DNA from: Rhizophagus sp. LPA8_4_AMF
Lineage: Eukaryota; Glomeromycota; Glomeromycetes; Glomerales; Glomeraceae
NCBI GenBank assembly: GCA_021464525.1
Contig: JADRCO010000437.1
Coordinates: 1 to 33,836 of the forward strand
Direction: 5' to 3'
Length of the DNA stretch: 33,836 nt
Shown: in pieces, positions 20,788 to 31,764 of the stretch
How positions within the stretch are numbered: position 1 is the first letter of the stretch
How the letters are laid out: each line of letters opens with the position of its first letter
The notes under the pieces: generated by a model
Told to the model about the DNA's origin: nothing
Database searches by the model: none
Seen by the model: only the letters and a program-made list of their open reading frames with translations
Position numbers and translations under genes: made by a program

Positions 20788-23700
20788 ATGAGCGAAAAAC
20801 ATATTATTCAAATTGATGAAGAAACGGAGAAACACGATACAACCCGTCATCTAGAACGAATTGATCGTATATTTTTTTCTCAATACATGAAAGATGATGC
20901 TGACACTTATGTTATTACTTATAATAAAACACATAATTCAATTGTTGGATGGACAGTCGACATTAAAAATGATGGGAAAAAAACCCCCGATAAATTTTAT
21001 AAGCTTGAACAACTTAACGTGCCATACGACATAAAATCATTCGCAATGTATAGTGAAAAATTATCATTATGTTATTGTGTAAAAAAAGACGGAAAGGAAT
21101 ATTATAAGCAATGTAGGTATTTTATTTTGACACAAAATAATAATTTATGTCTAATTAATGATTTATATTGCAATTATAGGTCTTATAAATTTAAGTAATA
21201 AACAATTTTTTGATCTGGAACATCTTTCTAATGATGATCGTAGATATACTATAGGGTTCCTTCCTGATGCGAAGTGTAAGCGAGGGACTGATGTTCATTT
21301 AATTCTAGTGTCACTATGTGATTACAGGATTTACGAGTACTGTTTAGATAAAATACCAAAGGATTTTAAATTTAAATATTCGAAAATTTATGATATAAAG
21401 ATTCCCAAAAGTTTAAATGAATATATGTTATATTGTTCTATATATAAAGAAAAGTTATTTTTATTTGTTCGAAATAGTAAAACATTAATACTTCAATTTG
21501 ACCTATTGACAATGAACTTAGATAGGCAATACGATTTACCTCAAGATTATGATAGTCGATATAGTTCAGATTTTCGTAATGAATTTGCAACGGTAATAAT
21601 AAATAAAGATAAGACATTATTAGCGACAGAAATTTCATATAGTACTTACATATTTTCAATGAAAAATGGAAGATTGATTTCAAAATTTTCTTTAGATGGT
21701 TAGTATTAATTTTTTTGCAATACATACAGTATGTGGTAAATTATACATATATTTTAATTATAATTTATTCGTAGGATACACAAGTATTGGCAGTACTCCA
21801 GTAGAATTCGTAACTTTAAATGGTTTTGAAAGATTAATTATTTATAGTAAATCCTCTGGTATTAGGAATAATAAACTTGTACTCATAGATCCTCGTTACC
21901 CTTTTGAAAAACATCGAGTTTATCGACCTTATGAAAATTTTCTACCTGTTAAAAATTTTTATACTCCTGATTTTTATGTAACTAAATCAAACAGAAAACT
22001 TTACATTAGCTCCGAAAACAATAATCATGTTACGGTCACAAAGGGGTTTACTGATAATAATGATAATACTTGTCGTAGTATTTATAATCCAACCACTTTT
22101 ACGGAAATACAAAACATGCTTAAAGAATTCGTTGATGAAAAAAAATTTAGTAGGGAAACACAAATAAAAGAGGAATTTCAAGGTGGGAATGTTATTATTG
22201 AACAAAGTAAACAAAGTGGAATATTTGATACAGTGCAATTTAAGATAAACAACGATCAACCTAATCAACCAGTACATTTTATAAATCCTTATACACTTTC
22301 ATATAAACGAATAAATAACAATCAGCATTTGATACTAATTACTGTAGAAAAAATCGAAATTTACGAAAGAAATGAAGATTCGGTTGCTGGAATTATAACT
22401 AAATACCTATGGGATAATGATGAATGGAAAGAAACTTATAAAAAATTCAGAGATGAAAATCAAAGCTGCTGTAAAAAATATATTTATGAACACTATAAGC
22501 AACTCTTTAAGGATATTTTAAATGAAGAATTTAAATCTAATGAGTCAAATTCTTCAATACCACTAACAAGATTTCGAATAACCCATAAAGACGATCTTGT
22601 TAACAATTTAATAGTTGGTGGTGTTACAAGTGATACGGCAGCATTGGCAAAATTTATATCAGAAATGTCAAAGACAAAAATTGATAAACTACAAATGAAT
22701 GAAATAGCTATGGGTATTATAAAAAATGCAGATTTATTTTCAGAATTTGGGTCAGAAATTTTAAAGGTGGCAATTAAAGAAAAATATAATAATATTGTTA
22801 AAGAAGTTATTGACGCAATTATTCGATCAATTCAAATTAATTCAAGAAATGAGAGTTACCATGAATTATCGGACCTCGATCAAACTAATTACAGTTACAT
22901 GATGACATTGTTGCCTATTATTAGCTCAAATTTTTCACAATTATGTAAGAATTATCCTGATTTCGTAATCAAATATATCTCACGCACATCTATTATATTA
23001 TCTCCTTATTACGATTCATTTAAAAGCTCAAATACTTCACTTTATTCATACTCAAAAAATGTTTACATCAAAGAATCAAATCCGGTAAAAAAGTCCGATC
23101 CGGTTAATAATTATTTTAAGTCAATATTATCGTTATTTAAAAGGTTCATTCAGGATTTAAGGAAGCAGGAAGAAGCCCAAACAATCAGTTTTATTGTTCC
23201 TTTTCCTCAAATTTGTGTATATAGAGAGACTGGAAATAATCATAACGATTATCCAATTTGGAATAAATTTTTATATAATCCAAAATCTATTCTCTTTTGT
23301 AATATTGATAGTAACCATTTTTATAATTGGTGGAATTTTGCTGCAATTATAGATTTTAAATGGAGAACTTTTGGATGGATTTATTATTATTTGATTTGGT
23401 TTCTCTATACAGTTTTTTATATTTGTTATACAATAGCTTCTATGTTAGAACCAAATTCTATCACTGATATTCAACGTAAATCGCTTTTTATAATTTCAAT
23501 TATATTTGGTTCCATATTTTTAATTTTTGAAATTCGGCAATTTCTATGGAATTATAAATTTTATTTTAGTGATCTATGGAATTTACTTGGTAAGTAATAT
23601 TTATTTTATTGCTTTATACTTAAATAAATTTTTAATTTGATTTAATTATTGATAGATGTCGGAGCATATTCTTTACCAATTGCAGCTTCCATTTGTTGGC

Positions 23701-25099
23701 TTATTAATAAAAGCCAACCCAATTGGCTCATAGCAATATCTATTATATTATTAGGGCTTAAATTTTTATTATTTTTTAGAGTATTTATATCGTATGGAAT
23801 TTATTTTGCCATAATATTGGGTGTTGCCAAAAAAGTTTATCCATTTTTGGTGGTCTTATTTTTTATAATACTTGGATATGCGCAAGCGTTTTTTTTTATT
23901 TTAAGGTCAACCAATGTTAATAATGATAATGATCCATGGAATCTTGCAACTAGATATTATTTTGCTAATTCAGATGAAATTATAAATAATACAACATTAG
24001 TTCAACTTCCTAATTCAAATACAAATTTGTTTAATTGGTTTCCTACTTCGCTATTCGCCATATATAAAATTATCACAGGTAAATAATTTACTTACCAGTT
24101 TTTTTTTAAAAAAAAATAATATTTTATTTATTTTTTTTAAAAAAAATTATAGGTGATTCTGGATCTCTATCACCATGGACTTATCGTGAAAATCCCTTAA
24201 TGACAGTTTTACTAGTCACCTTTACATTTTTCACAGTAATTTATCTTTTGAATTTATTTATTGGATTGCTCAACATAGCGATTGGAGATTATAATAAAGA
24301 AGAATTATTTTTACTTCAAAAAGCACAGGTATTTTTTCGTATTAGTAGTTATATTGTTGATTATATTAAATTTTTTTTTCATTTACTACAATAATTATTT
24401 TTAAAGATTATTATGGAAATTGAATTATTTTACATGTGGAGACATGACAAAGAATGGTTTCCAGATTGGATGTTAGTATTAATCAGTTAATATTGAAAAA
24501 ATTTTAATTTTATACATTTTACTAATTATATTTTATTTAGTTATTATGATATGCCTGTTACTGAAGTTCGTAAATTAATTAATGCAATTGATAATAATAA
24601 GACAATGTTTAATTATTATCTTCCAGTTATCAGTGAAGATTTGAGAAAACTAGTAGCACTTGATGATGATATTAATGAAGAAAAAACGAACAAATTTAAA
24701 AAACAAATCAATGTACTGCATATGAATCTGAAAATACAACATCTGCAAGCGAATATGAAACAATTGCAAAGTCAAAATCAGCTGAGATTACTAGTAGGTA
24801 ATCAACTGCATGAACTAAACAAGCAAAGTCAGCAAATGGATGAAGTAATAAATTCCCAACTGTATGAACTAAATCAGCAAATGGATAGACTAAATAAGCA
24901 AATGAATGAAAATGAGCAAACGGATGGTCAAAATCAGCAAACGGATGATCAAAATCAGTCAACGGATGGTCAAAATCAGCAAACGGATGATCAAGATCAG
25001 CAAACGGATGAAGAAGATCAGCAAACGGATGGTCAAACGGGTGTACCATATCAGCAAACGGGTGGTCTGTCGCCATGGTATAGTGGAGATGTCTATTAA
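20788..25099 (+). CDS. WD40-like/ion-transport (TRP-like) channel protein, seven exons
   Basis: Exons: 20788-21112, 21180-21698, 21775-23589, 23656-24078, 24153-24328, 24407-24471 and 24541-25099; introns are GT-AG, 66-78 bp. The joined frame encodes 1293 residues. Residues 1 to about 560 resemble degenerate beta-propeller blades (for example HNSIVGWTVDIKNDGK). A linker follows, with NYPDFVIKYI, TISFIVPFPQICVY and LFCNIDSNHFYNWWNFAAII. From about residue 800 six hydrophobic segments form an ion-transport domain: S1 800-845, S2 855-880, S3 885-905, S4-S5 910-960, a pore stretch with ITGDSGSLSPW, and S6 near 1044-1070. The tail has EWFPDWIYYDMPVTEVRKLI, a coiled coil (about 1150-1230) and a heptad repeat. 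The layout matches a large Glomeromycotina family annotated as ion-transport proteins; cation conduction is inferred. I start at the ATG at 20788, the first in frame. Confidence 0.88.
24911..25036 (+). repeat. 21-bp coding tandem repeat, six copies
   Basis: Six in-frame units of consensus AATCAGCAAACGGATGATCAA encode the heptad NQQTDDQ with variants (NEQTDGQ, NQSTDGQ, DQQTDEE). They follow directly on the Gln-rich coiled coil at the C-terminus of the channel protein, and their seven-residue period matches heptad periodicity. Copy number is likely to vary between nuclei or strains. Confidence 0.9.
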
Positions 25100-26613
25100 T
25101 TAAGTAATAAAGGTGACGATTTTCAAAAGACACTATCGTTTTTTTTCCGGTTCCACCACCACCAAAAAATGACCGAACCTAATTAAAAGTCCATTAATAT
25201 ATAAATAAAGTAGCTATAAATTTACAAATTATTTGATTGTGATTTTTTTTCAATATTAAAAGTAGAAAAATATCGCAATGATGAGTTTTCTCTTTAATTG
25301 GCGCAAAAACATGCATGTTGAATTGGGTCGTCCTTTAGTTGCACAATAAAAGGTATGGGTCCATTGTTTGATATTAATTTCAAACGTGGTCCAAAAGAAA
25401 AGGTTTCCTTAAAACTTATAAAGCTGAAGAAATTCCTTCCATAATTTTTTGTTCTACGAGTTCCAAAGGAATTGGAAAGTCCAGTCCCACTTTCCACTAG
25501 TAGACCTTAGTTTTTTTTAAATTCTTACGTCATTGCCAAAAAAATTTTACCCACGTGATCACAGTTAATATATTTGTCACATGTCGTCACATCCGCGTTT
25601 CCATTTTTTATAAGTATTCTGGGCGGGACGAATTTTAAAAACCTATTTGCCACAGACTTAATAATTTCGTGGCATGTGATTAAATCAAGAGAACTGCGCA
25701 AATCAGACATGTGCTGACAATCACGATTTCTTGTAAATACATGTTAAAAGGATCAAGAATAACAATATGCCCGCTTTGACTTTGAGCATCTATAGAGTAG
25801 GAAAATGGTTGACATCGTGATCATGATGTTCTTCTAGAAGTTAGTCTAGCAATAAATCAACATACAGTACCTTATTACTTACTAATTGGTAGAATATACG
25901 AGTTCGTTTGATTAATTATATTTGATGATGTAAATAATGGTAAGTTTGGTTAGATTGAATTTTTCGATTGATTTGCTTTACTTGTGTCAAAGCGGATAAA
26001 AGGATTCATTATTAATTGGGATATCGCCTTTATATAATTCGCAGGATCGATTTTGGAATATGCTTTTTGATGTTAATATGATTGCATCCCGAAAATCTGA
26101 TCAACCGTTTCTCCTTAATTTACTTAATTCAATAATAAAAGAATTTAACGCTATCTATATGTAAAGATCATCAAGAGACCCTTTTTATTAATAATATACG
26201 TAAGAATTTTGAGAATATGCGAGAAAGTTTGAGAAGAAATTATTTTGCGCAATTACTTTATTTCCGTGATATGTGTAATGTCTTGTCTAATGTTACCACA
26301 CATTTATTTGATTTCGTTACAATAGAAACTTGATCGAAAAAAGATCCTACAATTCACTCTATACGAAAAAAAAATAATAATAAAATGTTTTAAAATACAG
26401 GCTTTGACCACTACATGATGATGCTATCCTGAACTAATTTATTCAATGTATTCTCTTTTTACAAGATTATTCGCTAATGATACCTTCTGGAATTCTATAA
26501 TTTTAGTATAATTATTGAATAGTAAATTTCTCTTAACTTTAGCCAGATCCCAAGATCTGATACTGATCCTAATGCGAATCCTATGTTACGAAACCCTTTT
26601 GAGGCAAGTACGA
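25100..26613. other. intergenic, possible weak remnants
   Basis: 3' flank of the channel gene. A minus-strand open stretch of about 66 codons (25294-25494, no ATG) reads GLSNSFGTRRTKNYGRNFFS and looks protein-like but matches nothing I know. A 61-codon minus frame with ATG (25525-25710) has a CACGTG inside it (25552-25557) and no family support. The rest shows nothing. Confidence 0.35.
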
Positions 26614-27542
26614 CTAGTGATTAGTTCTCCGCAAAATTCGGGTTCAACCCGGATAACTCAACCTGAGTGAATTTTAAATCAGGTCGGTATTAACAATTTT
26701 AATAACCCGTGACCCACATGACCTGACCCATTGGGTCAGGTCATTCATTTCCTTGACTCAGGTTTTGACCTGAATTAGACCCAGATGATCATTAAAATCA
26801 CTGATCACATATTGATTACGTGTTAATATTGAACTTACTTTGGTGGAAGGTACTGAATACGTCTAGTTATCATCAAATTATATAATTTAAATTTATTAAC
26901 AGTTCAATTAATATATATAATTTTGTTAGACGAATGAGGTAGTATATCCCCACTTAGCAAATATGGCTGGAGACTACCTTGCAATTATAGGTATGCATAT
27001 GAATTATTTTTGTTATTTATTTATTAATTATTAATATTACATTAACTAATAAGTTGATTTTGAGATTAATAAAGCAACCAGCGTTCCAGTTAGCTGCAAA
27101 AAGATGTAGTCTTAAAGCAGCTACAATTAGAGCATGCATGTGTTTAAAGTCCTGGCAGACATAAAATTTCTGTTAAAGCAAGTGATACAATTTCGATTTT
27201 ATTGTTCAAATATAAAACAATAAATAAACAGGAATTGAATGATATCTTTTTATTATTAAAACTAATGTTAAGCCCGAATTTAAAGTTGTATGACCTATAT
27301 GACAATCATTTATTATTGTCTTGTAGATCAATTACCTTGCGTTATTGAAAAATTATATTGGAAAAATTTTTTTTTGATATATTACCAATGAAATTACTAA
27401 AATTTCAGCTCTAACCTGGGTTATTTGAATTAAATATATTCAGGTCGGGTTAAAATTGGATCATTTCTATTTTTGCCAGGTCAAGTCAGATATATTCTCC
27501 AAACTCGACCAAATCTGACCCGGCAGGAGCACTACTAGTGAT
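26614..27542 (+). mobile_element. hAT transposon remnant with 8-bp target duplication
   Basis: A perfect direct repeat CTAGTGAT flanks the element (26614-26621 and 27535-27542). The ends are TAGTTCTCCGC on the left and the complement of TAGTGCTCCTGC on the right, a short imperfect inverted repeat of hAT type. An 8-bp duplication is diagnostic for hAT. Inside are repeated words such as GACCTGACC, CAGGTC and AACCCG near both ends (subterminal repeats that hAT transposases bind) and a decayed piece of transposase (26930-27164). At 913 bp the element is internally deleted and cannot move by itself. Confidence 0.85.
26930..27164 (+). pseudogene. hAT transposase C-terminal (dimerisation) remnant
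   Basis: The first exon piece reads NEVVYPHLANMAGDYLAII and ends at G|GTATGC (26990). The next piece starts at 27075 and continues ATSVPV, so splicing gives DYLAIIATSVP, the core of the hAT-C motif (DYLAIPATSVPSER in active elements). Further on RACMCLKSW matches the block that follows. Stops and frame breaks separate them. The 84-bp intron position has survived although the protein is dead. Confidence 0.8.
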
Positions 27543-27936
27543 CTTTATGAATCAAAAACATTAGAGGTTTGTCACAATGCATCATAGATGTAACTGTGAA
27601 GATTCTTTATGATCAAATCGTAAGAGTATTGAATCTATCTTTTAGTATATATGCTTGAAGCTGGTGAAAAAGAATATACAATCGACTCTGGATATAGTGA
27701 ACCTTCCATTCCAGATAAATTCGCTATATAATACATTCATTTTTATACCGAACTATTCAGTATATAAAATTAATCAATAAAAATACCATTTCGCAATTAT
27801 TTACTTATCAAAATTATATGATATTACGAGATTTTATTATTATATTATATGTAAAGTATATTATATACAGGAATTTATTATTCAGTATTCTTTCAAAATG
27901 TCAGTTATTGTTGACTTTTCAAACACGGTATTGTTG
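27543..27936. other. intergenic between two transposons
   Basis: AT-rich, with a short open stretch starting MLEAGEKEYT near 27650 that is too short to assign. No element ends found. Confidence 0.35.
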
Positions 27937-30865
27937 TGCAAGGCTAACATTTTTTTTTTAAACAGTAATGTATTTATTCATTAAAGTATCTGAACTGGAT
28001 GAAGAAATTACATAAACACCTAAAAAATGCCTAAGTAAACCCAGACAGAGTTCAATCTAGTCTAAAATAAATACGCACTAACTAAACTAAGCAATGATAT
28101 AAATATAATTAAATGTAACATCATTCTTCCAAAAACAATCAACCTTAACTCTATTAATACACGTGAAAACCAAACTTTAATATTAATTAAACAAACAAAA
28201 AGAAATACAACTTGACTAAAAGATTAAAATTTTAATTAAGACACAATTCCTAGACAATCCCTTTTGCACTAAGTTCTAATTGAGTCACTTTCTACCAAAA
28301 TCCTAATCCTTCAATTTTCATCGTATTTCTAACATACCATACCCTAAAAGCTAATAAAACCAAAACCCTAAAATTTTTGTTAGTAATCTTTTCTACATGA
28401 TATCACATTACTTTAACTTAGTTTTGGTTAGATTCCTTCTCCACTCCTCATCTCTTTTGATAAGCCTTCTGTTTCAGACTTTTCTTGTCCCTTTTACCAT
28501 GTGCTTTCTTATTATCTCTTGTCTTGTTCTCTACCTTCACTCTCTTTTTGAACCTTTAATTCAGACTGTTGTACTCTTTATGAACAGATGTTCTTTAGCC
28601 TTACTGATGATCATTTCATTTAATACCACTATTGCACTATTTATACCATCCAGTATAGCCTCAGCAGAGGACTGGGAAATCCTATAATAAAGGTCACTGC
28701 AGCAGCACCCGGCAACACTAGTAAAGTACATTAAATTTTCAATATAAGCAATTTTTAATGAAATTAAAATATGTGAACTATCTTTATAAGCTTAGTTTTA
28801 GATCCAAATGTGTCTTTTATATACATAATTTAGACTTTTATATATCCTGTGTAACACAAAAGGGTGGTTCGCATTATTAATAAATTTTTTTAAAAGTGGT
28901 TCGCATTATTATAAATTTTTTTTCAGAAAATTTAATGATCTCAGTTAATATTGACTTTACAAGAATAATTTATGATTCATTTTATTCCTCAGACTTTTCT
29001 GTATAAGTTTTAAGGATTTCTTGATTAATTACTTAAGTAAATTTTTTTATTAATTTAGGCAAAAACATCAATTTACTATTGGGAAGTAACCTTTATTATA
29101 AGTTTTCCTGGTCCTCTCAGCAGCCACCAATTCTGATGCCTTTTCAATCATCATCTCTGATTTTTCCGCAAAATCCTTCACTACGTTTTCCACTATCCTA
29201 TCCCAAGCCATTTGTTGACCATCATTCTCAAACAAATCTTGCAACTCCTTTACCTTAGGGGATACACCTTTTGCTTGTTCTGTGAAAACATGGTACAGAG
29301 TATAGTTCTGCTTTTACATTTCTTGTATAATATCTACTACTTCCTCTGTTGATACATTATTTACCTTTTTTATGGTTAATCCTTCTAGGATAGTTTTATC
29401 CTTACCCACGAAACCTTTCCTATATTTTCCAATTTTCTCCACAACTTTCTCTTCCAATATCATTAGACTTTCTTTCATAATCCCTTTTAGATTTGAACTC
29501 CTTTCTTTCCTTTGGTATTGTGCTATCCCCTCCAATTCTGGAAAGATTCTTTAAAATGGTATTTATAAAAGGGCTGAAAAGTGAACCTTATTCCTTGGCG
29601 GTGAAACTTCCCTTATAATCTCCCTTTCTTCTTCCAATTCCTGCTCCTCTATCTCCGCTTTCTCTATTTTCTCATTTTTAAACGGTATCTTGAACTGCCT
29701 AAATGCCCAAAACACTCCTTCTTCAAACCATTTTCAATAACCTGCTGCATTATATTTTTGTTCATTACATATATCAATAACTTTCACTTTTTTATTATCT
29801 TCAGAACTTTAATGGTGGCTATTGTGTCCTGTCCTTTTATTTTCTTCAAAAAATCATACTCATTCTTCTTGCATTCCTCCATTTCCTTCTCGGTCAAATC
29901 TTTTATTAACTGCCATTTATCTCTCTCCTTTCTTTCCTTTATTGTTGAATTACCGTTATACCATCTAACAAAATGTTTGTTAATACTATACCAAAGATTC
30001 CTTTCTTGAAAGATTGCTCTGCCCAATCCTTCAGACCTATAAGAACCTTCACTGATGTGTATTTAAATTGCTTTTTGATCTGCATATGGTAAACAACTCC
30101 TACTTTTGATAGTTCCTTAATAATCTCATCTTCCTTCATTCCAATACTTCAGAATATTGTAAAAAAATATCATGTGCATTTTCTTTATCCTTTTCCGCCT
30201 GTTGATCAACTAAAATTGGAATCTCAGTGATTGCAGATTTTTCCTTTTTTTCGTAATCACCCTGATTTTTTACCATTATTGATCATTTTTTTAGCCTCAA
30301 TCAGTTTGTCCTTTACTCTTTGTTTTTCCTTCCTTATTTGCTATACGGTGTTATCTAGGTGAGCTACCATTCATTCTTTCAATTTTAGGAAATCTTTCTA
30401 TTTTGATAACTTGTATTTCAGATCATGTGACTCCTTTTCTCATATTCTTATGCTATTGTAAAGTTTTTCATTTGTTTTTTTCAAATGTTTGAATTATCTA
30501 TATATATTTTATGAGCAGTTTCTACACCACTCTCTAATAATAATATTAAAACTTCTTCTTCCAGCCCCATCTGCTGTGCTATGTGTTGAAAACCCCTTAA
30601 ACTTCTCTCTATCTGTCTAAAAACTTGTCTAACCTGCTTCCTAAAAACATTTCTCTGTTTTGTCCCTATTTTATAAAATTTTTGCGACAAAAACCTTGAA
30701 ATATCTTGATAAAAAGTGTTTACAAATTCTTTTGGTGATAAATACAACCCCATAACTATGTTTTAGAGTATTTTACTTATGTTTTTTTCATGTATTTTTG
30801 ATAGTAAACTTCTGCGCTGAATTTTGGTCAGAAGATCGTTAGAAAGAGTCTGCAAGGCCAACATT
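27937..30865 (-). mobile_element. LINE-like retroposon with poly(A) and 15-bp target duplication
   Basis: The direct repeat TGCAAGGCYAACATT (one C/T difference) flanks the element at 27937-27951 and 30851-30865. Immediately inside the left copy is a T-run (27950-27959), which is the poly(A) tail of a minus-strand insertion; an AATAAA-type signal (complement of TTTATT near 27970) precedes it. The body of about 2.9 kb carries one decayed ORF1-like gene on the minus strand (30753-28448) and an apparent 3' UTR of about 490 bp. I see no endonuclease or reverse transcriptase, so it must have moved with a partner's machinery or is an internally deleted LINE. Confidence 0.75.
28448..30753 (-). pseudogene. 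retroposon ORF1-like protein, broken
   Basis: Starts with MGLYLSPKEFVNTFYQDISR (90 residues open, 30753-30481), a helical charged segment. Later pieces in order are KEDEIIKELSKVGVVYHMQI with KQFKYTSVKVLIGLKDW (30139-29939), KWQLIKDLTEKEMEECKKNE and DTIATIKVLKII (to 29784), EEVVDIIQEM with a stop after it (29314), and YTLYHVFTEQAKGVSPKVKE to YFPIVN (29304-29068). After about 370 bp without coding come SSAEAILDGINSAIVVLNEM and a Lys-rich end KRDKKSLKQKAYQKR with stop at 28448. The coiled N-terminus, a middle part that could be RRM-like and a basic tail suit an RNA-binding ORF1/gag-like protein, but I recognise no certain domain. Several frameshifts and stops kill it. Confidence 0.6.
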
Positions 30866-31237
30866 AAAAAGGTTTGGATTTTTTTCTTTTGCTTCAACAA
30901 AGTTCACGTTTTATACAGCAGAAAGAATAACTCTCTTTCTTGACATATCAGAATTTTTAAGACAAATTTTTTCCGTGCTCTAATAAAAAAAAATTGTCTG
31001 CGTTATTGATAACAGATTATCTGTACCTTATTCAATTTATAGCATGATCGATGTAATTAATTTTTATGTCACATGATATTTTGGTATATCAAATATATGG
31101 GTTAATACAATCAACTAGTAAAATAGGTTCAGATACGATATATAGTATTTTATTATATAGTTTTGTTATATTCAGCATAATTAATTATAAAAAATTTGGG
31201 TCTGTCGTATATGGTTCAGTATATCAAAATTTCGGTA
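30866..31237. other. intergenic, no gene recognised
   Basis: AT-rich. The part 31060-31237 contains several TATATAGT/ACTATATA-like words related to the adjacent MITE and may be an older decayed copy of a similar element. Confidence 0.35.
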
Positions 31238-31239
31238 TA

Positions 31240-31412
31240 CAATTCACCCTCACTATAGTGAATCCTATGAACTGAAGATTAAAATTCATTAAAGTGAGAA
31301 ATTTACTATACTGAGGGTCATTTTATTATACATAAAAAATCTGTACCTGAACTTTTCTTCATCATAGCAAGTTATTCACTATATAAAAATTCACTATAGA
31401 AGGGGTGAACTG
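31240..31412. mobile_element. pogo/mariner-type MITE, 173 bp
   Basis: The left end reads CAATTCACCCTCACTATAGT and continues GAAT. The right end is the complement of CAGTTCACCCCTTCTATAGT plus GAAT. Both are flanked by the dinucleotide TA (31238-31239 and 31413-31414), the target site of Tc1/mariner elements. Ends of type CAGTTxACCCxTCTATAGTGAA are those of pogo/Tigger-like elements. No coding capacity. Subterminal CACTATA words are repeated inside the right half. Confidence 0.8.
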
Positions 31413-31414
31413 TA

Positions 31415-31764
31415 TGAAGGACTATATACTAACTATATACTATTCGTTATAGTTACACAAATATCCCATTGTCTGTCCGCTCTCACTGTCTGAGTTGATG
31501 CCTCTTTCGGTTACATACTTACATAATATTTTTTACTTTTTTTACTTTTTTTTAATAAAACTAGAAATTTTATTTAATGGTGATGAAATACCATTTATTT
31601 TTATCAGTAAGAAAACAAATAAGTCATCAGAGAAAAAAAGATCTTTTTCTTTTTTTTCTTTATTCTCCCCTTTCTCCCTTTTTCTCACTTTCCCATTTCC
31701 TTCCTTCCACCTTTCTTACTTTTTGTTAAATTATTTTTAGTGCTTAATTTTTCTATTTTTTCAG
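31415..31764 (+). promoter_or_regulatory. pyrimidine-rich tract before the microexon array
   Basis: From about 31636 to 31730 the plus strand is almost pure C and T. Such CT tracts are common just upstream of fungal transcription starts, so this could be the promoter and start region of the array that begins at 31765. It also ends in TTTTTAG and could instead be the pyrimidine tract of a first intron. Confidence 0.3.

Noticed and set aside
21438..21725. Minus-strand frame within the channel gene
   Set aside because: Lies opposite a well-supported exon and has no features of its own.
24708..25133. Minus-strand frame of 141 codons over the channel gene tail
   Set aside because: It is the antisense shadow of the 21-bp coding repeat; repeat units divisible by three keep all frames open.
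28397..28687. Plus-strand frame of 96 codons with hydrophobic composition
   Set aside because: Antisense to the Lys-rich end of the retroposon ORF1; antisense of AAA/AAG-rich coding sequence gives Phe/Leu-rich frames.
31495..31740. Plus-strand frame of 81 codons rich in Ser and Phe
   Set aside because: It is a translation of the CT-rich tract (TCT, TTC, CCT codons) with no protein features.
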